This document shows, in pieces, positions 8,377 through 18,000 of a DNA stretch of 47,474 bases. The DNA is taken from NCBI GenBank assembly GCA_025361645.1, contig JANYKI010000010.1, forward strand, positions 1 to 47,474, written 5' to 3'. This DNA comes from Methanothrix sp. (GTDB lineage Archaea > Halobacteriota > Methanosarcinia > Methanotrichales > Methanotrichaceae). A program made the translations under genes and the position numbers. The notes beneath the pieces were generated by a model. It did no database searches, was not told the origin of the DNA, and saw only the letters and a list, made by a program, of their open reading frames with translations. The stretch's first letter is position 1; each line of letters starts with the position of its first letter.

Positions 8377-9275
8377 GAGCGTCTCCTCCCTGCCAGGCCG
8401 CATAGCTCTTCAAGTGTCAACGATTTTCTCTCCAGGTAGCGGGACAGGCCGGTTGTGATCTCCTCGAAGACCCCGTAGCCCCTGAGAAGAGCTGTTCCTA
8501 CCTGCACCGCCGAGGCTCCGGCCATGATCATCTCCACGGCGTCCTCCCAGGTAGATACTCCACCCACGCCAATCACCGGAATCTCCAGGCGCCCGGCCAG
8601 CTCGTAGACACAGCGCACGGCCACCGGTTTGATGGCCGAACCGGACAGGCCGCCAAAGCGATTGCCCAAGATGGGGTAACCGGTCTCGATATCAATGGCC
8701 ATGGCCTTGAGAGTGTTTATGGCTACTATGGCGTCGGCCCCGCCCCGCTGCGCCGCCAGGCCCAGCTCCAGGATATCGGCCGTGTTCGGAGTCAGCTTGA
8801 CCCAGACCGGCACATCTGCTGCAGCCTTCACGGCCCCAGTGACGGATTCCACCAGATCGGGATAACGGCCCAGTTCGCTGCCATACTTCTCGGCATGGGG
8901 GCAGGAGAGGTTCAGCTCGAAGGCGTCTGCCTTCAGGCTGCGAGCGATCTGGGCGAACTCTGCGGCAAAAGATCCGAATATGCTGGCGATGACAGGCACC
9001 CCGCCTTTGCGAGCTGTATCGATCTCGTCCTGAAAGTATTTGTAGGAAGGATTGGGCAGGCCCATGGCATTGAGAAGGCCACCGTCCACGTGTACAATGG
9101 TGGGACCAGGGTGGCCCTCCCGCGGCAAGGATCCCACGGATTTGGTGACCACGCCGCCTGCGCCTGCCCGGGCGGCACGACAGAGAGAGGCACCGGTGGT
9201 GCCCAGGATGCCCGCCGCCAGCAGGATCGGATTATTAAGCTGCAGGCCGCCGGCATGGATGGAAAGGGATGGCAT
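8373..9275 (-). CDS. pyrD: Dihydroorotate dehydrogenase, class 1B catalytic subunit
   Basis: 300-residue FMN TIM-barrel enzyme oxidising dihydroorotate to orotate in the cytoplasm. Lys45 (VVTKSVG) and NAMGLPNPS bind FMN and substrate, and Cys125 in ELNLSCPH is the catalytic base typical of class 1B enzymes, which need PyrK. VWVKLTPN and GVGGVSTWEDAVEMIMAGA are the later barrel motifs. The start is ATG 9275. It is the first gene of pyrD-pyrK, with an AT-rich promoter region (9330-9360) upstream, itself just past the cdc48 terminator. Confidence 0.95.
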   Translation of the reverse strand: MPSLSIHAGGLQLNNPILLAAGILGTTGASLCRAARAGAGGVVTKSVGSLPREGHPGPTIVHVDGGLLNAMGLPNPSYKYFQDEIDTARKGGVPVIASIFGSFAAEFAQIARSLKADAFELNLSCPHAEKYGSELGRYPDLVESVTGAVKAAADVPVWVKLTPNTADILELGLAAQRGGADAIVAINTLKAMAIDIETGYPILGNRFGGLSGSAIKPVAVRCVYELAGRLEIPVIGVGGVSTWEDAVEMIMAGASAVQVGTALLRGYGVFEEITTGLSRYLERKSLTLEELCGLAGRRRS

Positions 9276-9354
9276 GGCAGTGGGAAGGACATCTTGGAGT
9301 AAAAGAGTTGCCCTTTGTGAGCTTTGAGCGCTTCGTGGTTAATATTATAATAAT

Positions 9355-9402
9355 AGAAAAAAAAAATAAATTAAGGCAGGAGGCCGGAAATGTCGGCCTC
9401 TG
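9355..9402 (-). terminator. Hairpin and T-run terminator after cdc48
   Basis: On the minus strand a stem GAGGCCG/CGGCCTC (9380-9400, 7-base loop) is followed by a T-rich run ending in at least nine Ts (around 9357-9366). It lies about 30 bases past the cdc48 stop, and the AT-rich run also feeds into the pyrD promoter area. Confidence 0.65.
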
Positions 9403-9432
9403 GCCAGAATTATCCCCGGCCAATGCCTTAGC

Positions 9433-11589
9433 TCAGGCAAACCTCTTGTAGATGTCCGCATCGGAGGCGGTGGGCTTGACCGTCTTCAATGCCGCTTCAA
9501 AGTGCTTGTTTTCCAGTTTATACTCGCAGAACTGCGCATCAACCTTCGCCTTTCCGCCCAAGACACACTCCCGGATGGCGAGCATTACCGCCTCGCCTAC
9601 CAATGCACCCAGGTCGGCTCCGGAGAACTCCGCGGTCCTCTTAGCCAGATCCTCGATCTTGACATCATCGGCCAGGGGCTTTTTGGCGGTGTGGATCTTC
9701 AGGATCTCCCGGCGGGCCAGCTCATCCGGCAGACCGATCTCGATGAGCCGGTCAAAGCGTCCCGGTCGGAGGAGCGCCGAATCGATGATGTCCGGTCGGT
9801 TGGTGGCGGCAATTACCATGACGCTGTTCAGAGACTCAAGGCCGTCAAGTTCAGTCAGGATCTGCGATATGACGCGCTCCGTGACGTGCGAATCGCTGGT
9901 CGATCCGCCCCGGGCCGGGGCTATGGAGTCGATCTCATCCAGGAAGATCACGGAGGGGGCAGCCTGCCGGGCCTTCCTGAAGGTCTCACGCACCGCCTTC
10001 TCGGACTCGCCCACCCACTTGCTGAGAAACTCCGGGCCCTTGATGCTGATGAAGTTGGCCTGGCTCTCGGTTGCTACCGCCTTGGCCAGCATGGTCTTGC
10101 CCGTGCCGGGCGGGCCGTAGAGCAGTATGCCCTTGGGGGCCTTGGCATCCATGTGAGTGAAGAGCTTGGCATAGGTCAGTGGCCACTCCACGGACTCGAT
10201 GAGCTGCTGCTTGACATCGGAGAGACCGCCGATATCATCCCAGTGCACATTGGGCGACTCCACCATGACCTCACGCATGGCGGAAGGCTCCATCTCGCGG
10301 AGCGCCTCCAGGAAGTCGTCATTGTTGACCTCGATCTTATTCAGGGTCTCGGCTGGTATGGATTCAACCTCCAGGTCGATTTCAGGCAAAACTCGTCGGA
10401 TGGCGCGCATGCCTGCCTCGCGTGCTAGTGCCGCAAGATCAGCGCCCACAAAGCCGTGCGTCACATCAGCCAGTTTCTCCTGGTTCACGTCCTTGGCGAG
10501 AGGCATATTGCGGGTGTGGATCTGCAAGACCTCCAGACGGGATTGACGATTGGGAACGCCGATTTCAATCTCCCGGTCGAATCTGCCGGGCCTACGCAGC
10601 GCCGGGTCCAGGGAGTCTGGCCGGTTGGTCGCACCGATGACCACTACTTTGCCGCGTGTCTCCATACCGTCCATGAGGGCCAGCATCTGAGCCACTACGC
10701 GCCGCTCTACCTCGCCCGTCACCTCTTCTCTCTTGGGAGCGATGGAGTCGATCTCATCGATGAGGATGATGGAAGGCGCCTGCTCCTCAGCCGTCTTGAA
10801 GAGACTACGCAGCTTCTCCTCGGACTCGCCGTAGTACTTGGACATGATCTCCGGGCCGCTCAAAGTCTCGAAGTGAGCATTGGTCTCGGAGGCCAGAGCC
10901 TTGGCGAGCAATGTCTTGCCGGTGCCGGGCGGGCCATAGAGCAAGACCCCTTTGGGCGCTTCCACGCCCAGCCGCTCGAAGAGCTCCGGGTGCTTCATGG
11001 GCAACTCAATCATCTCCCGCACCTTCTTGATCTCGGCAGACAGTCCGCCGATGTCCTCGTAGCTGATGTGGGGCCCCTTTTTCTCTTCCTTGGCGGGCTT
11101 ATCCGACATTTCGATCCTGGTCTTGTCACCGATCACGGCCGCTTCTCGGGAGGGAGAGACGCGCGTGGCCATGAGCTCGATCTTTCTGCCCATGACAGGG
11201 ATCTCAATGATGTCACCTCGGGTGATGACCCGCCCTTCCATGTATCTTTGCAGATAGGCCTCAGCGCCGGTAATGCGCAGGGGTACGGTGGGGGCAAAAG
11301 TCACCGATTCGGCTGCTGCCGCCTGGGCGATCTTCACAGGCACCTTGTCATCTATGCTTGCCCCCGCGTTCCGACGGGTATTGCCGTCCAGGCGCACGAT
11401 GCCCGTTCCCATGTCCTCGGGATAGCCGGGCCAGAGCAGTGCCGCAGTCTTCTTCTTTCCATGAATGCTGACCACGTCTCCGGCCTGCCAGCCCATCTCG
11501 CCAAATACGGCCGGATCTATGCGAGCGATGCCACGTCCGACATCAGTGGGACGCGCTTCTATGACTTTGAGTGTGATTTCTCCTGCCAT
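9433..11589 (-). CDS. cdc48: CDC48/VAT-type AAA ATPase
   Basis: 718-residue archaeal p97/VAT unfoldase that extracts and unfolds proteins, often for the proteasome. Order: N domain (double-psi barrel and clam, about 1-165); first AAA module with Walker A GPPGTGKT near 219, DEID near 278 and an RRPGRFDR arginine-finger segment; second AAA module with another [16 protein letters not shown] and LLRPGRFDR; and a short C-terminal helix ending [18 protein letters not shown] and VGESEKAVR pore-side segments are intact. I use ATG 11589 rather than the adjacent TTG 11592; GGAGG lies at 11596-11600. It is transcribed alone, bounded by a hairpin terminator. Confidence 0.96.
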   Translation of the reverse strand: MAGEITLKVIEARPTDVGRGIARIDPAVFGEMGWQAGDVVSIHGKKKTAALLWPGYPEDMGTGIVRLDGNTRRNAGASIDDKVPVKIAQAAAAESVTFAPTVPLRITGAEAYLQRYMEGRVITRGDIIEIPVMGRKIELMATRVSPSREAAVIGDKTRIEMSDKPAKEEKKGPHISYEDIGGLSAEIKKVREMIELPMKHPELFERLGVEAPKGVLLYGPPGTGKTLLAKALASETNAHFETLSGPEIMSKYYGESEEKLRSLFKTAEEQAPSIILIDEIDSIAPKREEVTGEVERRVVAQMLALMDGMETRGKVVVIGATNRPDSLDPALRRPGRFDREIEIGVPNRQSRLEVLQIHTRNMPLAKDVNQEKLADVTHGFVGADLAALAREAGMRAIRRVLPEIDLEVESIPAETLNKIEVNNDDFLEALREMEPSAMREVMVESPNVHWDDIGGLSDVKQQLIESVEWPLTYAKLFTHMDAKAPKGILLYGPPGTGKTMLAKAVATESQANFISIKGPEFLSKWVGESEKAVRETFRKARQAAPSVIFLDEIDSIAPARGGSTSDSHVTERVISQILTELDGLESLNSVMVIAATNRPDIIDSALLRPGRFDRLIEIGLPDELARREILKIHTAKKPLADDVKIEDLAKRTAEFSGADLGALVGEAVMLAIRECVLGGKAKVDAQFCEYKLENKHFEAALKTVKPTASDADIYKRFA

Positions 11590-11718
11590 CAAAATCCTCC
11601 AAGGTATATGTACATGTTAAGCTTAAGTAATTTTTTAGTCAGTTATTCTGAGATTGATTGCTATTTGAGCATTGCTTACATGATAATACTAACTTGTGGT
11701 TAGTGATGGGCTAAATAT

Positions 11719-12528
11719 TTAAACCTTTCGAATGAGATCTATTTTCTTCAATACCAGCTCGTGCCGGGCCTTTGTAGCCTGGAAAAGCTGGTCGAACATG
11801 CCGGGCGCCTCGCGCTGGATGACCTTCACTCCCGCCTCCGTGATCCCTCCCTTCGTGGCCACGCTCTCGATCAGCCCGGCAAAGCTCTCCTCCTCCAAGA
11901 GCAGGGCCGTGCCGAGCAGGGTCTGCTTGACCAGGCGTTCCGCCAGCTCCGGCGAGATCTCCCTTCTTTCCGCAGCCAGCACGAACTCGCGCATGAGGGC
12001 TGCGAAGTAGCCGGGAGCGGAGCTGGTAAGGTCGGCCAGCACGGCAAAGTCCTTCTCCTCGACCTCTACAGCCTGGCCGATGGCATTAAAAAGGCCGGCA
12101 ATAAGCCGCTGGTCTTGTGCAGTTGTATTATCCCCGAAAACGAGCAGAGTCACGCCCTGCAGCTTCAGAGAGGCCATGCTGGGAAAGGCGCGGGCCAGGC
12201 GGGCCGGGCAAAGGCCCTGCAGTTTTTCCAGCGACACATCCCCGGCCACTGAGACGACTAGCTTCTGGGAATTGAGCAGGTAGGCGACGTCGCTGAGTAC
12301 GTCCCTGACCTCCAGAGGCCGAACGCAGATGAAGATCACATCGGAACGCTCTGCCACAACGCGATTGCTCGCCGAGCGGATGCCGGTAGCCTCAGCCAGC
12401 CGCTCCACCTTCTCCGCTGTCCGGTTGCTGGCCAGGATCTCTTCTGCTTCGATGGCCCCCGTCTCCACGAACTGCTTGACCAGCATGCTTCCCAGATGAC
12501 CGGTGCCGATGAATCCAAAAGTAGTCAT
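11719..12528 (-). CDS. Pyrroline-5-carboxylate reductase-like NAD(P)-dependent protein
   Basis: 269 residues of the ProC fold. The Rossmann start is FGFIGTGHLGSML, VIFICVRPLEV follows, and the C-terminal dimer domain ends with the ProC-like VATKGGITEAGVKVI (about 225-239). The usual proline-synthesis signatures are altered: RAFPSM replaces the common R-MPN, and SSAPGYFAALM replaces GSGPAY. Proline synthesis is therefore uncertain, and a paralogous oxidoreductase role is possible. The start is ATG 12528. It lies downstream of the initiator tRNA on the same strand; no clear shared promoter. Confidence 0.75.
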   Translation of the reverse strand: MTTFGFIGTGHLGSMLVKQFVETGAIEAEEILASNRTAEKVERLAEATGIRSASNRVVAERSDVIFICVRPLEVRDVLSDVAYLLNSQKLVVSVAGDVSLEKLQGLCPARLARAFPSMASLKLQGVTLLVFGDNTTAQDQRLIAGLFNAIGQAVEVEEKDFAVLADLTSSAPGYFAALMREFVLAAERREISPELAERLVKQTLLGTALLLEEESFAGLIESVATKGGITEAGVKVIQREAPGMFDQLFQATKARHELVLKKIDLIRKV

Positions 12529-12688
12529 TTTGTATATCTCCGCTTCCAGCGTGAACTGATCTAATGTCCACCTTCAAAGATCCTGTGGGCATGCGGCTGG
12601 CAGGGCCTCACTCCTCCATCCGGCAAGTATCGCAGAAAAATAGAATCTAAAAGCTCGAATGGGTCATATTTTTATTTTGGTAAAATTA

Positions 12689-12763
12689 TAGCGGGGAGTA
12701 GATTTGAACTACTGATCTACGGGTTATGAGCCCGTCGGGATATCCTGACTACCCTACCCCGCT
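12689..12763 (-). tRNA. Initiator tRNA-Met (CAU)
   Basis: A 75-base cloverleaf on the minus strand, with acceptor stem starting at 12763 and discriminator at 12689. The anticodon CAT is at 12726-12728. Initiator hallmarks are an A1-U72 end pair next to GCGGGG/CCCCGC and three consecutive G-C pairs in the anticodon stem (GGG-CTCATAA-CCC). The T arm contains AGTTCAAATCTACT. CCA is not encoded and no intron is present. Confidence 0.93.
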
Positions 12764-12794
12764 GCATTTGGGATATACTCAATGACTTTACTCT

Positions 12795-12806
12795 AGCTTA
12801 TAAAGC
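12795..12806 (-). promoter_or_regulatory. TATA box of the initiator tRNA gene
   Basis: GCTTTATAAGC on the minus strand is centred about 38 bases upstream of the tRNA 5' end, the expected archaeal distance given a start a few bases before the mature end. Nothing else is supported in 12807-13051 except a small direct repeat TCGCTTACTG/TCGCTTACTT at about 13004-13021. Confidence 0.65.
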
Positions 12807-13051
12807 TTGCGTACAAAAAGGCGCAGTTCTGGTGAGAAGAAAAAGAGGCGTTATGCATTTTTCCAGCAAAATAAGTCCATCCCATGCTAAAATCCACTCA
12901 TCTAACATCGTGATCTTGCCGGGCGCGCAAATCATCTCGCCGCGCCGTTGGCTGGAGACAGCTCTTTGCAGTCTGGGTTTTTTCGGGCGCATCTGGACCT
13001 GGTCGCTTACTGTCGCTTACTTAATGTATCTGAAAGTGCTAGTGCGGCCTT

Positions 13052-13684
13052 ATGTTACTTCTGGGCGCAGACGAAGCTGGAAAAGGCCCCGTCATCGGCT
13101 CCATGTTCGTGGCCGGCCTGGTAATCGAGGAGGATAGGCTCTTCGACCTGGCGGGCTTTGGGGTCAAGGACTCCAAGCTTCTCGCGCCGGCGAAAAGAGA
13201 GATACTGGCCAGAAAGATCAACGGGATTGCCACCGACCAATATATCCTGGAGGTAAAGGCCCAGGTCATCGATGAGCTTCGACTTGTTATGACCATGAAC
13301 GATATCATGGTGAGGAGCTTCTCAACGGTTGTGGCAAAGCTGCATGCCGACCGGGCTATTCTCGATGCCGCCGATGTAAATGCAGAAAGGTTCAGAGATC
13401 GAGTGAAGGCCGCGAGCAAAACCACCATGGACCTTGTGGCCGAGCACAAAGCCGACCAGCGTCACCACGTCGTCTCGGCTGCCTCCATCCTGGCCAAAGT
13501 GCGGCGGGATGCATCCATGCGGGAGCTGGAAGAAGCCATGCACTGCAAGATTGGCAGCGGCTATCCCCACGATCAGGATACCTTAAATTTTTTGAACGAA
13601 TGGGTGAAGGAAAACCGGTGTCTTCCACCCTGCGCCAGGCATAGCTGGGCAACGGCGCAGCGCATAAAAGCTAGTTTTATATAG
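13052..13684 (+). CDS. rnhB: Ribonuclease HII
   Basis: 210-residue enzyme that cuts the RNA strand of RNA-DNA hybrids and at single ribonucleotides. Catalytic residues are visible as Asp7-Glu8 in GADEAGKGPVIG, Asp105 in AILDAADV and the acidic EHKADQRHHVVSAASILAKVRRD block at 131-153. The start is ATG 13052 (MLLLGADEAG), the usual distance from the DEAGKG motif. The C-terminal region ends shortly after ARHSWATAQRI, as in the archaeal type. The aminotransferase follows 38 bases later in the same direction. Confidence 0.95.
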   Translation: MLLLGADEAGKGPVIGSMFVAGLVIEEDRLFDLAGFGVKDSKLLAPAKREILARKINGIATDQYILEVKAQVIDELRLVMTMNDIMVRSFSTVVAKLHADRAILDAADVNAERFRDRVKAASKTTMDLVAEHKADQRHHVVSAASILAKVRRDASMRELEEAMHCKIGSGYPHDQDTLNFLNEWVKENRCLPPCARHSWATAQRIKASFI

Positions 13685-13722
13685 GCTGCCTGAAACTAAA
13701 GGCGCAAAGAAGAAGGGATCTC

Positions 13723-14868
13723 ATGGATATAGAGGATACTTTGCTCATGATTCCAGGGCCGGTCAAGGTCGCGCCTCGCGTTCTACGCGCCCTGTCCAAG
13801 CCTATGATCAGCCACCGGAGCGGTGACTTTAGCGTGATTTACAGCGACTGCTGCAAACTTCTCAAGCAGTTCTTCGAGACCAAGAACGAGATAGTAGTAA
13901 TGACCGGTAGCGGCACGGTGGGCATGGACGCCGCGGTTGCCGGCCTCATCGGCCATGACGACAAGATCGTAACCATATCCAATGGCAAGTTCGGAGAGCG
14001 GTTCACCGAGATTGGCGAGCGCTATGGCAAAGCCATTCCCGTGAAGTTCGAATGGGGCACTCCCTTCGACCTGGACAGGGTAGAGGCCGCGCTGGAAGGG
14101 GGCGCCAAGGCCGTGGCTATGGTTCACAATGAGACCTCGGTGGGCCTCACCAACCCTGCCAAAGAGGTAGGCAAGCTGGCCAGGAAGCATGATGCAGTCT
14201 TTATCGTAGACGGCATATCCTCCATCGGCGGCAACGAGTTCTTTACCGACGAGTGGGGCATAGACATTGCCATCACCGGTTCGCAAAAGGCTCTGGCCGT
14301 GCCACCGGGACTGGCCGTGGTCTCCACTTCCCCCAGGGCGGAGGAGCGTTTCCTGCCCAAGAGCGCCAGCTACTACTCCGACCTGAAGGCGCACCTGAAG
14401 AGCGTGCGAAAGAGCCAGCCTCAGACGCCGTTTACCCCGGCTGTGTCGCTGTTCTTCGCCATGCAGGAGTCCCTGCACATGGCCGCCGAGGAGGGCTTTG
14501 CCCTCCGCCGGGCCAGAACTGCCAAACAGGCGCAGTCGGTTCGCTCCGCGGCTAAGGCGCTGGGCATCGAGCTGTTCCCCCAGGTGAATGAGCACACCCA
14601 CTACTCCAATACCGTCACCGCCATGAAGATGCCCGAGGGCGTCACGGACGACAAGCTACGTGGCGGCATGAAAAAACAGGGCGTAATAGTATCCGGCGGA
14701 CAGGATCTCATCAAGGGCAAGATCTTTCGCATCGGCACCATGGGCATGTGCTCTTCCAGCGACATCCTGCGAACCATCCAGACTTTGGAGCTGATCCTGG
14801 TCAAGGAAGGGAAGATCGCCTCATGCGGCGCGGGAGTCGAGGCAGCGAGCACTGTGCTGGAAAGTTGA
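13723..14868 (+). CDS. PLP-dependent aminotransferase (serine-pyruvate/alanine-glyoxylate family)
   Basis: 381-residue class V aminotransferase. MIPGPVKVAPRVL near the N terminus, HRSGDFSVIY, TGSGTVGMDAA, Asp163 (FIVDGISSIGG) for the pyridine nitrogen and Lys189 (TGSQKAL) for the Schiff base are all present. The archaeal members include broad-specificity aspartate/alanine-glyoxylate and phosphoserine-type enzymes used for amino-acid synthesis in methanogens, so the exact substrate cannot be set. ATG 13723 follows AAGGGATC. The C terminus adds a short tail after the domain. It may be co-transcribed with rnhB. Confidence 0.9.
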   Translation: MDIEDTLLMIPGPVKVAPRVLRALSKPMISHRSGDFSVIYSDCCKLLKQFFETKNEIVVMTGSGTVGMDAAVAGLIGHDDKIVTISNGKFGERFTEIGERYGKAIPVKFEWGTPFDLDRVEAALEGGAKAVAMVHNETSVGLTNPAKEVGKLARKHDAVFIVDGISSIGGNEFFTDEWGIDIAITGSQKALAVPPGLAVVSTSPRAEERFLPKSASYYSDLKAHLKSVRKSQPQTPFTPAVSLFFAMQESLHMAAEEGFALRRARTAKQAQSVRSAAKALGIELFPQVNEHTHYSNTVTAMKMPEGVTDDKLRGGMKKQGVIVSGGQDLIKGKIFRIGTMGMCSSSDILRTIQTLELILVKEGKIASCGAGVEAASTVLES

Positions 14869-14954
14869 TAGGCCGATAAATAGCATTCATTCTTCTTTTT
14901 TTTGGATGATAACACAATCTTAATTTGGTGAGAATACGCCATCCCAAAAGGGCA

Positions 14955-14972
14955 AAAAGACTTTATAAGTAG
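14955..14972 (+). promoter_or_regulatory. Promoter of the tubulin-like operon
   Basis: AAAAAGACTTTATAAGTA matches an archaeal BRE plus TATA box (TATA core 14961-14969). It predicts a transcript start near 14990 and a leader of about 50 bases to ATG 15042. A GCATGCATGC-like palindrome (14976-14983 and around) lies just downstream. Confidence 0.6.
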
Positions 14973-15041
14973 GTATGCATGCAGTAGAATATATTCTTGG
15001 TTTCATGGGGGTCGAAGCTGTTGAGTGGACTAAAGGCAGAA

Positions 15042-18000
15042 ATGCGCACTGAATTATCAAATCGGGGCTTATCACTATGCAAGAAAGTAGGAAGAGAGCA
15101 ACTTAATCTCACACTATTGCTAGTATTAGTAAGCATAATTTCTGCTTTATCCCTTGTCGCACCATGTGCGGCCCAGAGCGGCTATGAAATCAGAGGCGCC
15201 GTGGTAACTCCGGAATATGGCTATGAGGATTTCACCTACTCTGCCCAGGTATGGATGAGCGAAGAGGCGGACCGCGAAAAGGGCGTCATTGCCGTCACCA
15301 AATTCAGCTTGAAACTGAATATCTACGACAAAGGCGAATTGATCCACACCGAATCCTCCGACCAAAGGGGATTGAGCAAAACCACTTTCCTCTTCGGGCC
15401 CTACAGCTTCAAGGATAGATTCGGCATAACCAGCACCAGCAATGCCACCTTTGAATATATTTTTTATGCGGGCAGTCAGCTGGTCGCAAAAACCGCCAGA
15501 ATAAAAGGCCCCATCGTCCAGCCACCCACATTAACCGGCACCCCCAGCTTCGAGAAGAAGCCTTATTTTTTCCAGGGGATCGCAGTCTCAGCGGGATTCA
15601 AGGACATGGACGGGCTAAACCCCAAGCCGACATGCCATCTGGAGATTACAGGCCCGCTGGGCACCCCTGATTCCAGGAGCTGGATCACAGCCGACGTTTC
15701 TTGCCAGCCCTCAGGAAAGAGCACATATTCCTGCACAGTGGCTGAAGATCTATCCAGCTACAGAAATGGCGGAGATTTCACTTTCAAGCTGGTCTACAAC
15801 AACCTCAAGCTTGACCCTCTGAACTACGGTCCATACAACGTCAGCCTTCAGCCCTATAATCCTGCCCTGGAAAAAGTCACCATTCCTAAGCTATTAGATT
15901 ATACCAACTTCACCATTCAGGCTTACGTTAAGGACGCCGGGGCCAGGATGGTGGGCGGCACCCCGGACGGTAGCGTGGCCAGCCTGATAATCAGCCACCC
16001 CCAGAAAGGCGAGATCTCTTACAGCTCATCTGAGCCCGCTGTGCGGGGCAACAGCCTGGTCTACGAGTGGACCAATGATAATATCCCGGCCCTCTTCAAC
16101 CGCAGCGATGTGCAGCTCGCCAAGAATGCGCCCTTCCAGGCCAAAGTGGTGTACAAGAACGAAAACTGGAATTACCAAGCTGAAAAGTCCAACATCAGCT
16201 TCAAGATAGTGGAAGAGATTCCCAAATTGGACCTGCAATATCCCTCAACCGTTTATGTGCGGGGCGGCGAGAGCACCACTCAGGATATAATTGCCACAGT
16301 TACCTTCTCCAAGGGTGCAGGAGATATGAATTTCATGCTGTCGGGCCCGGATCAGGATCTGAACTTGACGGAGAAGGGAGTGCCTCTGGGAGGTAATCGG
16401 TATCAGTACAAGTGGCAGGTTAAGTTCGACGACCGCCATATCAATAACAACTACACCCTGGGATTATCCTTTGTCCACCCTACGCTCGAAGGCGGCAGTT
16501 ATGCCTTCGAGGACAAATTCATTAGAGTCTCACCGCTTTCCGTGCAGTTTTCCGAAGGACTTGTGTCCCCAACTACGGGTCTATGGAACGAAAGCTACAC
16601 ATATTCCCTGAAGATCGAAACCACCATCGTACCTCTAGAAGTCCGTATCCAGACCTACGACCCATGCAGCAGCGAATGGACGGATAAAGGAGCCCAGAAA
16701 GCGACAGCGGAATCGTCATTGTTAAATTGGACCCTCTCACCTTTTGGCTATGAATGTAAAGAGATGCAGCAGGAAGGAGCTAAGTATCGTTTCAAGGCCA
16801 GCTTTGCCGGAAATGATTACTCCTCAAAGCCCTACCAGGGCCCGACCTTCGAAGGAGCAAGACCCGTCCTCGTCTCTCTGGATAGCGATCCAGTGGTCTA
16901 TGTCTCAGAGGGCAGCGAATCTTCCAGCAGCATTCAGGCTGTAGTGGAATATGGAGCCGGCCAGGGCCAGGCCGTCCTCAGGCTGGATGGCCAGGAAAAG
17001 AGCATCGATGAGACAAGCCAGGGAATAGCTCTGGGCGGCAATCGGTATCGGTACGATTGGAGCCTGCCCTTCGAAGAGACAGATATAGGCAAGAGTTTCA
17101 ATTATACTATCAGCTACAAGCACTCCAGTCTTGCAGCGGAAATGCGACTGGCAGAAAAGTCGATTGATGTTAAAGCAATATCAATCAACTTTGGCGATGC
17201 GACCGTGTCGCCTGTAAAAGGCAAATGGAATGAGACCTATGCCTACTCGGTGGCTGTAAGCAGCAGCGTCGAAATGAAGGTGGCACTGGAGGTCTATAAC
17301 CCATGCAGTAAGGAGTGGGTGGAGCGAACTTCCGGCACGGCAACGAGCGGCGAGAGCCTTGTCAATCTCACTGCCAGGCCCTTCAAGTATAAATGCGTCG
17401 ACGCGGAAGGAAAACAGGCTAGCTATCGTTTTGTTGCCCGATTTGCCGGAGCGAGATTCGAATCCGAGGGATATTCGGGACCGTTTATCAGCGGAGGCAA
17501 ACCGGAACTGGTATCACTGGACTATACTCCGATAATTTATGTGACTGAGGAGGTCCCCATTTATCAGGTGGTAAAGGCAATCATAGACAGTCCCCTGGGG
17601 CCGGGCGCTGTGGCCTTGAGCATCAACGGCCCAAAGATGGACTTCACAGAGGTGGGCATAGTGACCTTCCTGAGTGGACAGAGGTACGCTTACACCTGGT
17701 CAATTCCCGTTAGCGTCGATAACGCCGGAAACCATACCTTATCGCTGCGCTACCTGCATCCTGAAATCACAGGCGGCGAGATCTCTTTCCCAGAGCAGAA
17801 CATGAGGGTAATGAAAGCAGAAGTTAAAAAGAAAGAAGAAATAATTAAATTTGATCAGGCATCTGTTACACCTGCCAACGGCTCGATCTTCACCGGATTC
17901 ACTTATTGTGTGAATGTGACATCCAATCTGAAAAATTATGACTTGGAGCTTTTCACGCAGGAGCCCGGCTCAACCAAATGGATCTCTCAGGGTACTATTC

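Noticed and set aside
10456-11703. 415-codon open frame on the + strand antisense to cdc48
   Set aside because: It is the shadow of a conserved, high-GC CDC48 gene. It has no domain, no good ribosome site and low-complexity His/Leu-rich translation.
12832-13137. 101-codon frame before rnhB
   Set aside because: It overlaps the start of RNase HII in another frame and lacks any recognisable motif; only a 10-base tandem repeat is real there.
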